The notes under the pieces: model-generated | The model's database searches: none | Told to the model about the DNA's origin: nothing | What the model saw: the letters and a program-made list of their open reading frames with translations, nothing else | Made by a program: the position numbers and the translations under genes | Shown: one piece after another, positions 44,926 to 55,330 of the stretch | Numbering within the stretch: position 1 is the stretch's first letter | Layout of the letters: each line of letters begins with the position of its first letter | Assembly (NCBI GenBank): GCA_946902985.2 | Contig: OX336398.1 | Span: forward strand, 234,712,120-234,776,119 | Length of the DNA: 64,000 nt | From: Meconema thalassinum | Taxonomy: Eukaryota; Arthropoda; Insecta; Orthoptera; Tettigoniidae | Direction of reading: 5' to 3'

Positions 44926-45243
44926 TCTCGCCTCAAGGCCTAACACGCCCCTCTTTGATTATTGGTTTGCGGAACAACGTTCAATTCCATATTGGCATTC
45001 AAACTCTCACATGTTGCACTTGGAAAGCGAGATTTTCTAAAAAATACAATTTCACCCCCTAGTAGGGGTAGGGTTTATTTTGGGGTGGAAATATGTTATC
45101 CATTGGAAAGGGGGTATCAGCCCGAGTTCAATGACACCTCATTCGTCAAAATCCGACCATGCGTTCGAGAGATATCGCGTCGCCGCCATCTTGTGTGGAG
45201 GGTGTGGAGGTGGAGGGTATAGAACTGTTACAAACACACTACT

Positions 45244-45531
45244 GATTTCATTCAAAATTGGCACAACAAGATATCATAATGTATCAGATTATTTCTGACC
45301 AGACATTGTTGCCAACATGCTTTTACGCGTGGTGATAGATCCAATGACTAACTACATGTAACGTCCATTGGACTTCAAACAAATTTTGTATTCTGTACCT
45401 TAAGAGATGGAACTAAGAATAGACTATATTCAGTCATCAGGGCTGCCTACTGTAGAGCTCTATTAGGCTACATTATACCAGGTATATTTCGAACTAATTA
45501 GACTTATCGATATTACCAACTCATTATTTAT
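45244..45531 (+). mobile_element. Helentron-like family B, copy B-1, part 2 of 3
   Basis: Begins with the right target duplication GATTTC and continues the family B sequence exactly where 22541 stops: CATTCAAAATTGG, 'ACATGTAACGTCCATTGGAC', 'ACCTTAAGAGATGGA' and 'GATATTACCAAC', the same order as in 59580-59880. It is then cut by the LINE. Confidence 0.8.
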
Positions 45532-45706
45532 TTATTTATTTATTTATTATTGTTTGTTTCTCTTATACAGGCCACTGAGGCTACAAAGCCTCTTTATGCA
45601 GCTCTCTTCATTCAGAGGGCGGTTACATACAATAGAATAAATTAAGAAAGAAAAAACTTAACCTATACATACAGTTGACAATAGAAGTTCTTGTTATTAC
45701 ATCCGT

Positions 45707-48597
45707 TCACCTTGAACATGATAATTGTATAGCTGATAGATTACAATGAAGGGAGTGTTTTATCGCTCTGATAGGAAGTCCTGAATACTGGTGCAATTTA
45801 TATTTATTCCAGAGAATACTAGCTGAAATACGGAATGAACCTTTGCATTTTTCGGTTCTGTGATGAGGTATCTGGAGCATTTGTGCAGTGTGTCTATTCG
45901 CACGGTTATGCACTGATTGCATGGGAGTTAGTGTGCAGTAAATATAAGACGGAATTTTGAATTTTAGAATTTTTATCACAGTCAGAGCCATGGCATACTG
46001 TCTTCGTTCCTTTAACTTTAGCCATCCAATCTGGACGTATAATGGAGTTATATGAGCCTCTCTTGGTACATTGAGAACAAACCGCAAGCAAGCATTTTGC
46101 ATTCTTTGCAATTTTGTATTGAGGACCTCTCCCATATCATGGTAAATTATAGATCCATAGTCAAATATTGGTAGTATCAAACTCTGTATCAGTATCTTTC
46201 GTACATTTTGAGGCAAATAGAAGCAAGTTCGCCTAATTTGATATAATGACGATGCAACCCTTTTCAGAATCATGTTTGTGTGATCCTGCCACGATAATCG
46301 AGAGTCAAAAATAACTCCCAGATTTCTTACTGCTGACTGGTACGGAACTGTTTGGGATGCAAGCTGTAAAGGTGGTACTGGGTCAGGTAGGGAACTGAGT
46401 AATTTGGTATAGCCGATGACGATCGGTTGCGTTTTTTCGAAGTTAAGTATTAGATTATGATCGAGTGCGTACTGAGATAGGCTTTGAATGTCACTGTTAA
46501 TTAGAGCTACCTTCAAATGAATGGATTTCAGATCCGTGTGTAGATATAGCTGAAGGTCATCTGCGTACATATGATGTTGACAAAATTTAAGAACAGATGG
46601 AAGGTCATTTATATACACGGAGAACAGGAGTGGACCAAGGACCGAACCCTGCGGCACACCTGTTGTTACTTCACACCATTCTGAAACATTGTCATCTGCT
46701 AGGACTACTCTCTGACATCTGCCTGTTAGGTAAGACCTAAACCAGTTCGTTACTGACTTTGAAAGGCCTAGATTTCTTAATTTAACTAGTAGGATCTCAT
46801 GGTGAACTCTGTCAAAAGCTTTGCTGAAATCGAATAGAGATAATATAGTTATTTCCTTCCGGTCCATTGCTAGACGAATGTCGTCTGTGACTTTGATAAG
46901 GGCTGTCAGAGTACTATGTTTTGATTTATATCCAGATTGGTTCGGGTTTAAGATATTGTTGGAATTTATATATTCATAAAACTGATCAAAAACAATCCGT
47001 TCTAACGCTTTCCCAATTGCACACAATATACTTATTGGTCTAAAGTCACTACAGTTTAAGGCGTTCGTGAATTTTGGTATTGCTTTGATGTTGGCTTTTT
47101 TCCATTGTGTCGGATAAATACCCATTTGCAGGCTATAGTTAAATATATGCAATAAAACTGGCATGAGGAGGTCCATATTCCTTTTCAATAGCGTAATAGA
47201 TATATGATCTGGTCCTATGGCTTTTGAAGTTATCCTAAATATCGCTAAATGAATGTCCTCTGGATATATATAGCCAAAATGAAATTCTTCCCGTCGGTCA
47301 GTAAATTTTTCCCTGTAGTTAGCAACAGTTGACAAAACCCTGTTGCTGTCTACAACGGTTGATACGTTTAAATAATGCTTATTAAGCTCATCAGCGCTCA
47401 TTGTTGGGTTATTGCTTTTGTGTCTGGATTTTCCAACACCGAGAGTTTTTATAGCTCTCCACAAAGCCGAAGAGTTTTTAGCTGAATTAATTAGCGAATA
47501 AGTGTAACGTATCTTTGTATTACGAATAACTTGCTGGGTTCTGTTGCGTAAGCTTTTGTATTCTACAATGTCCTCGGGGTTCTGTGTTCTGTTGCACTTC
47601 TTTCTGGCTCTATTTCGAGATCTTATTAGATCTTTTATTTCTGTGTTGATCCAGGCAGCTGGTGCGTGCCTCACGTTAGCTGAGCGCACTGGGGCATGGC
47701 GATCATATAAATCAATTAAAAATGTGTTGAATGTTTCGACCTTCTCATCTATAGTTTGCTGCTCGAGAACAGTGTGCCATGGAACTGAGATGGCATCAGC
47801 CTTAAACCTTTCATAATTAAACCTGCTGAAGTCTCGAAAAGTTCGAATACTGGGCTTATATTTTGGAGTTGACAGGGTATATACTGCGTATAAGAGATCA
47901 TGTGCTGAGAAGCCAGAAGCAGCTGTTTGGCCAAACTCAATCACGTGCTCATTGCAGTTGGATGCTATTAGATCCAGAGTAGAAGAGGAGGTTGCAGTGT
48001 GATGTGTATCTTGATACGGGAGCCACGACAGATTGCAAGTATTTAGAGTTTCTACTATGTTTTTCGTTTCAAATGTAGCCGACCCAAAATGGGCATTGAA
48101 ATCACCGGCTAATATTACATATTTATAACTAAAAATGTGTGAAAGCATGTCATTTAATAGTAGTTCCATAAAACCGACTTTGGGTGCTCTATAAACACAA
48201 ATAAATAATACTTTAGTATCTTTCAGGCAAATCTCTACGAATAGGTACTCAGGTATGAAATTCTCATTATTTGGGGATTTGCAGATAACCCGGCACTTAA
48301 TGTGCTGTCGAACATACACTGCTACTCCACCCCCTTCTCTACGTTGTCTGTCATTGCGGTAGATATTATATCCTGGCAAGGTTACAGATGAATCAGTAAT
48401 GGACTTATTGAACCATGTTTCACTAACAGCGATTACATCAATACCGGAGTTAACAAATGTGTATTCAAATTCTGCGAAATGTTCTAGCATTTAAGTGACT
48501 GCGTGTTCAGGTGAGTTACTTTAAAATCATTGGGTAATCTATCAGCTATATCACAAAGATAGGCATGCGTATCATACTCATTGGTACTAATATCCAT
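45707..48597 (-). pseudogene. LINE ORF2: endonuclease/reverse transcriptase, one frameshift
   Basis: The long frame 45707-48490 has 927 residues. A start further up at 48597 (MDISTNEYDTHAYLCDIADR) reads through HLNTQSL, the endonuclease's first catalytic Asn block, and then loses frame by one base near 48490. Endonuclease motifs: DVIAVSETWF, GGGVAVYV, VILAGDFNAHFG, STLDLIAS and the SAHDLLY end block. Reverse-transcriptase motifs: RPISILCAIGKALERI, DFSKAFDRVHHEIL, TGVPQGSVLGPLLFSVYIND and the catalytic HHMYADDLQLYL. The enzyme nicks the target and copies its own RNA there. Otherwise intact, so a recent copy. Confidence 0.9.
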
Positions 48598-48826
48598 GTA
48601 AAAGATAATTGAAAGTTATTGTAAAATTGTTAAACAAGAAATATAAAAAATTACAAAATCTAAAACTTAAGCTACCGTATTTTCTAAATATTAATCAATA
48701 ATATCGGCTTGTATTTTGGCTAGACACTGTAGTTAAAGTTCCACCAGTAACCATATTACATGTTTGTGCTTACACTTGTAACTTTGATCAGTTGAGCCCC
48801 CTCACACTGGCACGTATGAGGGTCCT

Positions 48827-49765
48827 TTACGTACGAGGAGCGGGAAACTTTTTCTTCAAAAAGTCCAATTCTCGGAGTGTTTTCACACGATGCCTCGTGT
48901 CATCAATGCGGATCAGAACAACGCCATCTGCAGTCCAGACACCGTGTAACCCAAAGTGGCTTACTGCTTGTTTTACAATTTCAGTCCGGGTTTTCGTCAG
49001 ATCTTCTCTTACAGTTATGCCGGTATTCCTTAAATATTTCTTCGACCTGAAGAGTGCTGCTCGATCTGCATAGGACACGAACCGCACTATTATTGGCCGC
49101 TTCTTTCCAGCATCCCGGAGTCCTACACGATGAGATCGGTCTATTCTTTGGGGATCGATTGTCACATTCAACTTGGCAGCAACATCCATTACACACCTGT
49201 TGGTGTCCTCGCCTTGAGTTTCTGGAATACCAAAAATTCTCAAGTTATTTCGACGCTGGTACTGCTCAAGTTCATCAGTGCGGTCATTCAGTTGCAGCTC
49301 AAGTTGATTTATAGTGTCGTCTCGCCTGGCAAGTTCCTGTCTGAGTTCATTGATGACCTGGGTGTTAAAATCTATTGTTTCTTTTAGTTTATCAATCACC
49401 TTATTAGCAACTCGATCCACGAGCTCCTCGATTAGGTTCGTATTACTCAGCAGGCTTAAAATTTCAGCTGAGTCTCGGCGCACATCCTGCGTAGCTTGGT
49501 TGTGGTCCGCTGAAGAAAAAGTAGTGCCACTGTCCTTCCAGTTTCTTTTTGAGCCGTCAGCTTCACTAGCATTGCGACAACCCCCACCCTGACTGCGATC
49601 CACGGTCTTCAATTGTTCTCCCGAGCTGCTACCTGCTCCGTTCCTCTCTAGGGCGCTAGGGTCGTCTGCTTTCACTTGCTTGCGCTGTCCATCCTTCGTT
49701 TGTTCACGAACTCCGCGCTCCCCACTGCGGTCAACGGCCTTCTTTTGTTTGTCTTTGCCCGTCAT
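48827..49765 (-). CDS. LINE ORF1 RNA-binding protein
   Basis: 312-residue frame with no disruption. Residues 1-100 are basic and polar with repeated VDRS and GGG runs. Residues about 105-175 form a coiled coil (LIEELVDRVANKVIDKLKET, then QELARRDDTINQLELQLNDR). An RRM-like domain follows (RRNNLRIFGIPETQGED) and a C-terminal domain (RIDRSHRVG, KKRPIIVRFVSYADRAALF, VREDLTKTRTEI). This is the trimeric L1-ORF1p-like architecture found also in CR1/L2-type LINEs; the protein coats the element's RNA. Spaced about 230 bp from ORF2's start. Confidence 0.9.
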   Translation of the reverse strand: MTGKDKQKKAVDRSGERGVREQTKDGQRKQVKADDPSALERNGAGSSSGEQLKTVDRSQGGGCRNASEADGSKRNWKDSGTTFSSADHNQATQDVRRDSAEILSLLSNTNLIEELVDRVANKVIDKLKETIDFNTQVINELRQELARRDDTINQLELQLNDRTDELEQYQRRNNLRIFGIPETQGEDTNRCVMDVAAKLNVTIDPQRIDRSHRVGLRDAGKKRPIIVRFVSYADRAALFRSKKYLRNTGITVREDLTKTRTEIVKQAVSHFGLHGVWTADGVVLIRIDDTRHRVKTLRELDFLKKKFPAPRT

Positions 49766-49985
49766 TTTGTAGTTTTCAACTCTAACCTCTCACACACTTT
49801 AATACTTGTTTATCAAAATAACAGCAATATTTCAACTTACTGCGTTTATCACCGAACGTTCTGCTGTTGATTTACTTCTCACTGATCACTCTTGCAATGC
49901 ACTGCTTCTTCTTTGTCACCTTCTAAAAGCAATTCTGGCTAGGAACTATCACTCACGTTTATACCGCCATGTGGTACCGCCATTG

Positions 49986-50074
49986 TAGATAGGTTCATAT
50001 ACTGTAGATTAATGATTGGCATGAATCATAATTTTAAGAAAAGTAGGCTCTTTAGTTCGTCACGGAACTTCTTG
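49986..50074 (+). mobile_element. Helentron-like family B, copy B-1, part 3 of 3 (3' end)
   Basis: TAGATAGGTTCATATACTGTAG and GATTAATGATTGGCATGAATC, then the 3' ATIR partner GAAAAGTAGGCT and hairpin TTAGTTCGTCACGGAACTTCTTG. In blocks: TAGATAGGTTCATA, GATTAATGATTGGC, GAAAAGTAGGCT, AGTTCGTCACGGAACT, CTTG. Matches the 3' end at 59890-59976. Confidence 0.8.
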
Positions 50075-50558
50075 TTCAATATCTTGTTAATCAAAATTAC
50101 TGCAATTATACTAAATCGGTATGTGATATGACAAAAATAATGGCACTTCTGTATTCAGATGATCAATGTACATGTAAAATAAGAGTCAATACCAAGAAAA
50201 GAAAAATCGCGTAGACCTGTGTTACCATTACCACCAGATCATTTTACACAACCTTTGTCTTTCTCTTTTCAGGTACGTATTCTGCGGTTGCCTATCACCG
50301 TACCTGATCTCCTGATTTAGGTATGTTCATGAGTGACTTGTATCTAGCCTGTAAGTAAGACATTTATCTTATCACAAACTGAAGCAAGTAATGAGATGTA
50401 AAATGACACATTCCTTCACCACGAGCGCTCCTTTTTCTAATATGTCAAACCTGAGAGGGATAACCTGTAAACCTGAACAAAATTGCTTCAAGGTGATTGA
50501 AGTGGCATTCAACTAATCAAATGCTCATGTAAGGCATTCACGGCCCGGATTTTTATCG
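50075..50558. other. unassigned sequence
   Basis: No gene, RNA or repeat hallmark recognised. Confidence 0.4.
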
Positions 50559-50574
50559 ATATTATCCATATTTT

Positions 50575-50815
50575 GCCGGCCGCGGTGGTCGAGAGCGTTT
50601 AACGCACTACCTCGCACCTCGCTGGCATCGGGAGAGCGTGGGTTCGGATCACACCTCGGCGTCCTGAAAATAGTTTTCGTGGTTTCCTATTTTCACCACC
50701 AGGCAAATGCCGGGACGGTTCATTTCAAAAGGTCCACGTCCGATTTCCTTCCAATATCCCTTCCCTGACCCGTACTGCACACGACCATAGGTTGCATTAA
50801 TAAAATAAAGTTATT
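50575..50815 (+). mobile_element. tRNA-derived SINE, family S3, with target duplication
   Basis: Head CCGGCCGCGGTGGTCGAGAG, a B box GGGTTCGGATCAC, body with TTTTCACCACCAGGCAAATGC and CTTCCCTGACCCGTACTGCAC (in two blocks), and an (AATA)n-like end. Imperfect 16-bp duplication ATATTATCCATATTTT (50559-50574) / ATATTATCCAATTTTT (50816-50831). The head is GC-rich, unlike its surroundings. Confidence 0.85.
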
Positions 50816-50965
50816 ATATTATCCAATTTTTTGGAATTATGCCGTGTGAAATAATAATAAAAAAATAAAAAAAAATGCCTACGTACGTTTCATGAGGGAC
50901 CTTGCCTCCTTTCTCAATAGATCAAAACAATGAGGACAAGATTGTGTGTCAATGTGCTTACCAAA

Positions 50966-51672
50966 AAGTGACAGTCAGTCTGAAAGACTAGACTTTGTAT
51001 CATTTTAAATGCTACAAATGCTGAAAAATGTTAGAAAATTATCTGCATAATACTTATCTTGCTTATCTTGTTTCAAATTACTCGCGAACGGCAAGTGCAA
51101 ACCAAGGGCAAAGCAAGGTCAAGCGCGCGGGATGCCACACGCTCACCAGAGCGTGCGGGGACGTGCCCCTTCCATCCAGTCTAAAAACACTTATAGTGGG
51201 CGATGTATTGAAGATAGAGATATGCTCTCGTGGACTTTTTTGTAGAACTTTTCATGCTGACCAATTCATACGCTCATAGTATATTGATATTTTTAACGGG
51301 TTGCCCAGCGTAAGCTTACGAAGCGCACGGACGCCAAGTTTGTTTTCGACTTTTTCACAGAAATCGTTACTGCTCGGCTTCCTTTGATCATACATAAATT
51401 ATTTTCTACAAAATCTTTCCTCGAGAAATCCTTTACAGAATGGTGAAAACCGCATGAAAATCCATCCAGTGGTTCTCGAGATTACCCGTGACATCCAAGA
51501 ATCGGGGATTTGTGTCTTATACTAACGAAGTAGATCTTGTCGGGGAACACATGCACAAAGCGGTACTATGACGTCACACACCTCAGTGCATCTGGGTACA
51601 TTTCGTTCCGTCATCGTAACGTAACGCTAGACCCCAGCGTAACGACCAAGTCGACAAGATTATTTAATATGA
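50966..51672 (+). repeat. interspersed repeat family C
   Basis: About 90% identical by eye to 60880-61650: GTGACAGTCAGTCTGAAAGAC, ACTCGCGAACGGCAAGTGC, GGGGACGTGCCCCTTCC, CTTATAGTGGGCGATG and TGACGTCACACACCTCAGTG in order. It lacks a segment of about 50 bp containing CTTCGCTCGAAG. Class unknown; no terminal repeats identified. The first string is CAGTCAGTCTGAAAGAC in its core. Confidence 0.8.
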
Positions 51673-52239
51673 TAAAACTAGACAAGTCCTTCTGTTCGTT
51701 ACCAGATATCAGCCAGAAGCTACTCTGTGGACCTTGGCAGAACAACGCGGAAAGAGTAGTAAGGGAGGAGAAGGAAAAGGGGTGAGGGATAAAATTGTGA
51801 CTCCCCGTAGAATAAAGATGTACAAATAAGGGCGGGGGGAGGCAGGGATATGACGCGTGACTTAGGACAGAGTCCTATAACTTCTAGAGTTTAAAAGATT
51901 AAAATTTGAGGAATGTTTATAGCATAATTGTGCACAGCTGTAGTTAGTGTCATTGATTTGTAATTAAAAGTAGGACCACCACTGAAAATGTATTGTTGTA
52001 TGACTAGACCATAATATGTAGGCCTACATTTTCTCATCATTGGACATATCTACAGTGATATGTTTTTTGTTAACCTCTTTGGACAATGCTTATTAATTCT
52101 AACGAATTTGTAATTTGGTTCATATATTTTTTATACCTGAATTTTTATCGTTTGATTTAAAAATCCTTCAAATGTACTTAAATATTCGGTGGTAAATGTC
52201 ATCATACCTATTTTTTTTTTTAATCCACACGATTTCATA
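51673..52239. other. unassigned sequence
   Basis: Purine-rich stretch near 51750-51850 (GGGAGGAGAAGGAAAAGGGG-like). Otherwise AT-rich with no gene-like frame. Confidence 0.35.
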
Positions 52240-52712
52240 GTTGGTTGGTTCCTCGGTTTAGGGGCTGCGAAAACGTGGTCATGTAGCCCCGTGTACTTTG
52301 GGTGTGTGTAGAATCTGTCTGATAATCGGTGTTAATTGTGATGGCTGTATTAGTGAGTGTGTTATCTGTAATTCAGGTAAGGATTGCAGACGATTAATTT
52401 CAAGTAGTTTCTACTTTCTCTATTAAATGCTACCGTCAACGGCACCTAGCTGCGAACTTGGCTACTAGATGCCACCGCAACCAGCACCTGACTACGAACG
52501 TAGGAACTTTATAGAGAGTTAATGAAATCTAACCAACAAATTTAGCTTCACACAATTGTAGTTAGTGCAATGTTCTTTTACATGCCATATATCTTTGACA
52601 TGGGCCCGCCGGCTTTACTTCCCCTCCTACTGAGGGATTTTTAACGCTCATAGAAGATCCTACGACTGCGGGCGGGTTTAAACCCGCGATCTTGGGCATA
52701 GAATCTTACATT
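52240..52712 (-). mobile_element. SINE family S2, near full length
   Basis: Minus copy: left edge GGTTGGTTCCTCGGTTTAGG is the complement of the AACC-rich tail seen at 7718-7739, and right edge GGGTTTAAACCCGCGATCTTG carries a well-preserved B box. Blocks match 7221-7741 in reverse order. Confidence 0.85.
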
Positions 52713-53170
52713 TCAGTTCCTTGTGTTAATATACTGCCAATTTTGAATGATGTAGGTTTATTAATTTCAGAGAAAAGGTACATTGATTGTACAAAAATTT
52801 AGTTTTTCCAGAAAACTGCGATGGGGTTTTTGTTTGTTATTGGTTTTTCCTTTGGAGTGTTGAATTACTGCGTTCACAGTTCATCCTCATATTTGTTGTG
52901 AACACGAATACCTCGTGTAAGACACATGCGACACTAGGGGGAACAGCGCGGGTAAATAAGAATTTACGTGCTATTGCTGGATATTAATGGGCCCCAGTGA
53001 GCTAAGGCGACACGTGTATACATGGACTTGCTAACCAGTGTTCCATACCTGCTGATTCTTCTCGGCCACATGACAATTTAATCTCCCGTTCTGGCAGAGT
53101 AAGAAGTTAGGGCAAAGTGGCGGAGTACGGTATACTGCATCGCTCTGACACACACTGTAGCCTCCACTAA
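52713..53170. other. unassigned sequence
   Basis: No gene or element hallmark recognised; a 66-residue frame at 52787-52987 is not gene-like. Confidence 0.35.
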
Positions 53171-53177
53171 TATCCAA

Positions 53178-53318
53178 CAAGAAATACATAAATAAATTAA
53201 ATAAATAAATAAATGCATGATTGAATAAATAAATAAATAAATACTTACCTAACTAACTAACTAAGTAAGTAACAAATTAAATTCATGAATAAATCAATCG
53301 ATCAATAAATCAATAATA
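53178..53318 (+). repeat. (AAAT)n/(CAAT)n/(AACT)n low-complexity tract
   Basis: Successive runs of AAATAAATAAAT, CTAACTAACTAAG and AATCAATCGATCAATAAATC. Confidence 0.85.
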
Positions 53319-53469
53319 TAGTTACCTCACTTTCCTGATTAACGAGCGGCGACTGAAACGTTAAGCAGTAGCACGCACCTACAATAGTCATTGTTTGTTG
53401 CTGACCAATAGCTGACGGTTCTTGACTAATAAGATGTTTCCTACATCTGTCCACGTGGAGTGCAGACCA

Positions 53470-54990
53470 GGCAGTAGTACAGTACAGCTGGAATGGTTTT
53501 GTTCCAAAAACTGTGCTATGGTTGGCTTTTTGTAAATCGTTAGAAAAGCACAAATAAAGCTTAACTCTAAATTTTAGAATAATTTGCACGATCATTTTGT
53601 CGGAAAACTCAAAAAACATTCAAAAGCGTTTTTCTCTGAATCAACGTATATTAAAGAAAAGTTTTTTAAACAAAAAATGTAGAGGACATTGTCACCTACA
53701 ATCCGTCTCATTGAGGTCATGTCATACGTTTTGAAATGCAAAAGCTAGGTGGCGCCAAAGTTTCCAAAAAAGTGTTTTTTCACTTTTTGTCCTAGAAAAA
53801 ATAGCTTTTTCACAAAAGAGTGAATGAGAAATTTGTTCCTCTTAAAATTGTCTGCAACATTTATTTAAACGTTTGTTTCCTCCGACGTAACGTTCCAAAG
53901 TTATAGCGCAGCAAATGCAACGCTGCGTAGTCAAGGCTACTATTGTTATTGCGGAGAGAGCGGTGGGCATAATTTAGACAGGGAGCGGTGTCGGACAGGT
54001 GCCTAAGGCTCCGTCAAACAGGACGCGTGCTGTGTTTGTTAATTAGCTCAAACAATCATATCAATTTCAATCGCAACGTATCAATCATAACTGTACACAT
54101 ATTAACCTTTGTGCCATCTGAATAGTACAATTTTCACACTTCGGCAGACTATAACTTTGGAAAGGTAAGGCGTAGGAAAATATGTTTCAATGAGTGTTTT
54201 AGACAATTTTGAGAGGAACAAATTTCTGATTCGCTTCTTTGTGAACAAATATTTTTTCTGTGACAAAAGGTGAAAAAACACTTTTTTGGAAATTTTGGCG
54301 CCACCTAGCTTCTGCATTTCAAAACGTATGACATGACCTCAATGAGACGAATTGTAGGTGACAATGTCCTCTATATTTTTTGTTCAAAAAACTGTACTTT
54401 AAAATACTCCGATTCAGAGAAAAACGCTTTTCAATGTTTTTTTTTTGAGTTTTCCGACAAAATGATCATGCAAATTATTCTAAAATTCAGAGTTAATCTT
54501 TTTTTGTGCTTTTCTATTTACAAAAAGCCAACCATAGCACAGTTTTTGGAACAAAAGGGTTTTTTCTGTGCAGCTGTACTGTACAGGCCGGACGTTTGTT
54601 TTAGACGATTGCCCTTGACCTTGAAGCCTGCGGGTGAGCCTGAAAACAGTCACTCTCTCACCCTATCGCTTCACATTTGTCACCACCGAACTGATGTAAT
54701 GCAATTCCAGACTTGAGCACGTGGCGACATCGACTTGCAGACAGTACAGTCAACGTCGAAGTATTGTGTGACGCGGAAGTACACGTTACGTATTTACGAA
54801 CAGAACGTCATTATATTTGCCATTGACTGTACTTCAGTAGGAGTGTGAAACAGCTTTGTCAATCATCGGACCGCTTGGGGCAGCTGATAACAAGACAGGT
54901 ACTGTAGTAACTCGCCTCCAGGCTTCCAGTAAGATTTTTCACTTGTTTAAAACAAACGTCCGGCCTGTACTATAGACCCGGCCTTCCAGC
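53470..54990. mobile_element. foldback element with arms of about 430 bp
   Basis: 53470-53905 and 54140-54581 are inverted copies: CAGCTG, GCTATGGTTGGCTTTTTGT, GATCATTTTGTCGG, GTCACCTACAAT, GGCGCCA and AACTTTGGAA occur in mirrored order. The spacer is about 235 bp. The right arm's outer end is interrupted by a MITE (54584-54967) and resumes at CTATAGACC. Long arms with a short loop suggest a foldback transposon or an inverted head-to-head pair. Its transcript would form a long hairpin. Open frames in the arms are mirror images and not genes. Confidence 0.8.
54584..54967. mobile_element. 384-bp MITE with 20-bp perfect TIRs and TA duplication
   Basis: Left TIR CAGGCCGGACGTTTGTTTTA at 54584; its complement ends at 54967. 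TA flanks both ends (54582-54583, 54968-54969), as for Tc1/mariner-type and some other cut-and-paste families. Non-coding. It interrupts the right arm of the foldback element. Confidence 0.88.
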
Positions 54991-55175
54991 TCACTTTACA
55001 GCCTCCAGTGTTGCGCTGTTGCACGCTGTTCTGTCCAGTCTCGCTACTGCTTGCCGTGGAGACCGAGTAAGTTGCTGCTACGGTGATGGACAGCTGTCAA
55101 CACGGTGTCCTAAGCTGTGAATGCCTTGGTACCCTGCAGACATGGAATGTTAACATATCCGCCCAGCTAGGTTTC

Positions 55176-55330
55176 ACGTTAACTAAATAAATAAATAATT
55201 AAATCAATAATATATCAATAAATCAATAAATCAACACCAAATCAATACAATATATCAATAAATCAATAATTAAATCAATGCAATATATCAATAAATCAAT
55301 AAATCAATAATTAAATAAATACATTTCAGC
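55176..55330 (+). repeat. (AATC)n/(AAAT)n low-complexity tract
   Basis: Repeated ATATCAATAAATCAATAAATC and TTAAATCAATACAATATATC-type units with a higher-order period of about 45 bp. Confidence 0.85.

Larger units (their letters stand above)
22542..45243. mobile_element. Polinton/Maverick-like element, 22.7 kb, with long TIRs and 6-bp target duplication
   Basis: The two ends are inverted copies of each other: 22542 reads AGAAGTGTGTTTGTAACAG and the complement of the right end reads AGTAGTGTGTTTGTAACAG. GATTTC precedes (22536-22541) and follows (45244-45249), and the flanks match adjacent parts of one family B Helentron (compare 57390-57430). Ends of 5'-AG, 6-bp duplications, a protein-primed-type DNA polymerase B and a PLA2-like gene are hallmarks of Polintons. 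Later insertions are an LTR retrotransposon (27617-34421) and a Helentron-like copy (37356-38864); removing them leaves about 14.4 kb. Integrase, FtsK-like ATPase, protease and capsid genes were not found, so this copy is deleted or an unusual derivative. Confidence 0.87.
44028..45243 (-). repeat. Polinton right TIR
   Basis: Inverted homologue of 22542-24027, about 1216 bp. Contains the module of about 149 bp twice (from 44283 and about 44432 leftwards), the 15-bp minisatellite (44715-44925) and GCCGCCATCTTG at 45182-45193. An 89-residue frame (44014-44283) corresponds to a stretch in the left arm that is broken by a stop, so coding is doubtful. Confidence 0.9.
45532..49985 (-). mobile_element. 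near-full-length LINE with ORF1 and ORF2
   Basis: About 4.45 kb on the minus strand: 5' leader (about 49766-49985), ORF1 (48827-49765), ORF2 (45707-48597, one frameshift) and a short 3' UTR ending in an (AAAT)n tail (45532-45550). An ORF1 with coiled coil and RNA-binding fold, plus an endonuclease/reverse-transcriptase ORF2 without RNase H, fits the CR1/L2/Jockey-like group; the exact clade is not settled. It lies in Helentron B-1, near the end of that copy. Confidence 0.88.

Noticed and set aside
54333..54716. 127-residue frame mirrored at 53302-53619, possible coding pair
   Set aside because: The two frames are inverted copies of the foldback arms with Phe/Lys-rich low-complexity content and no family signature.
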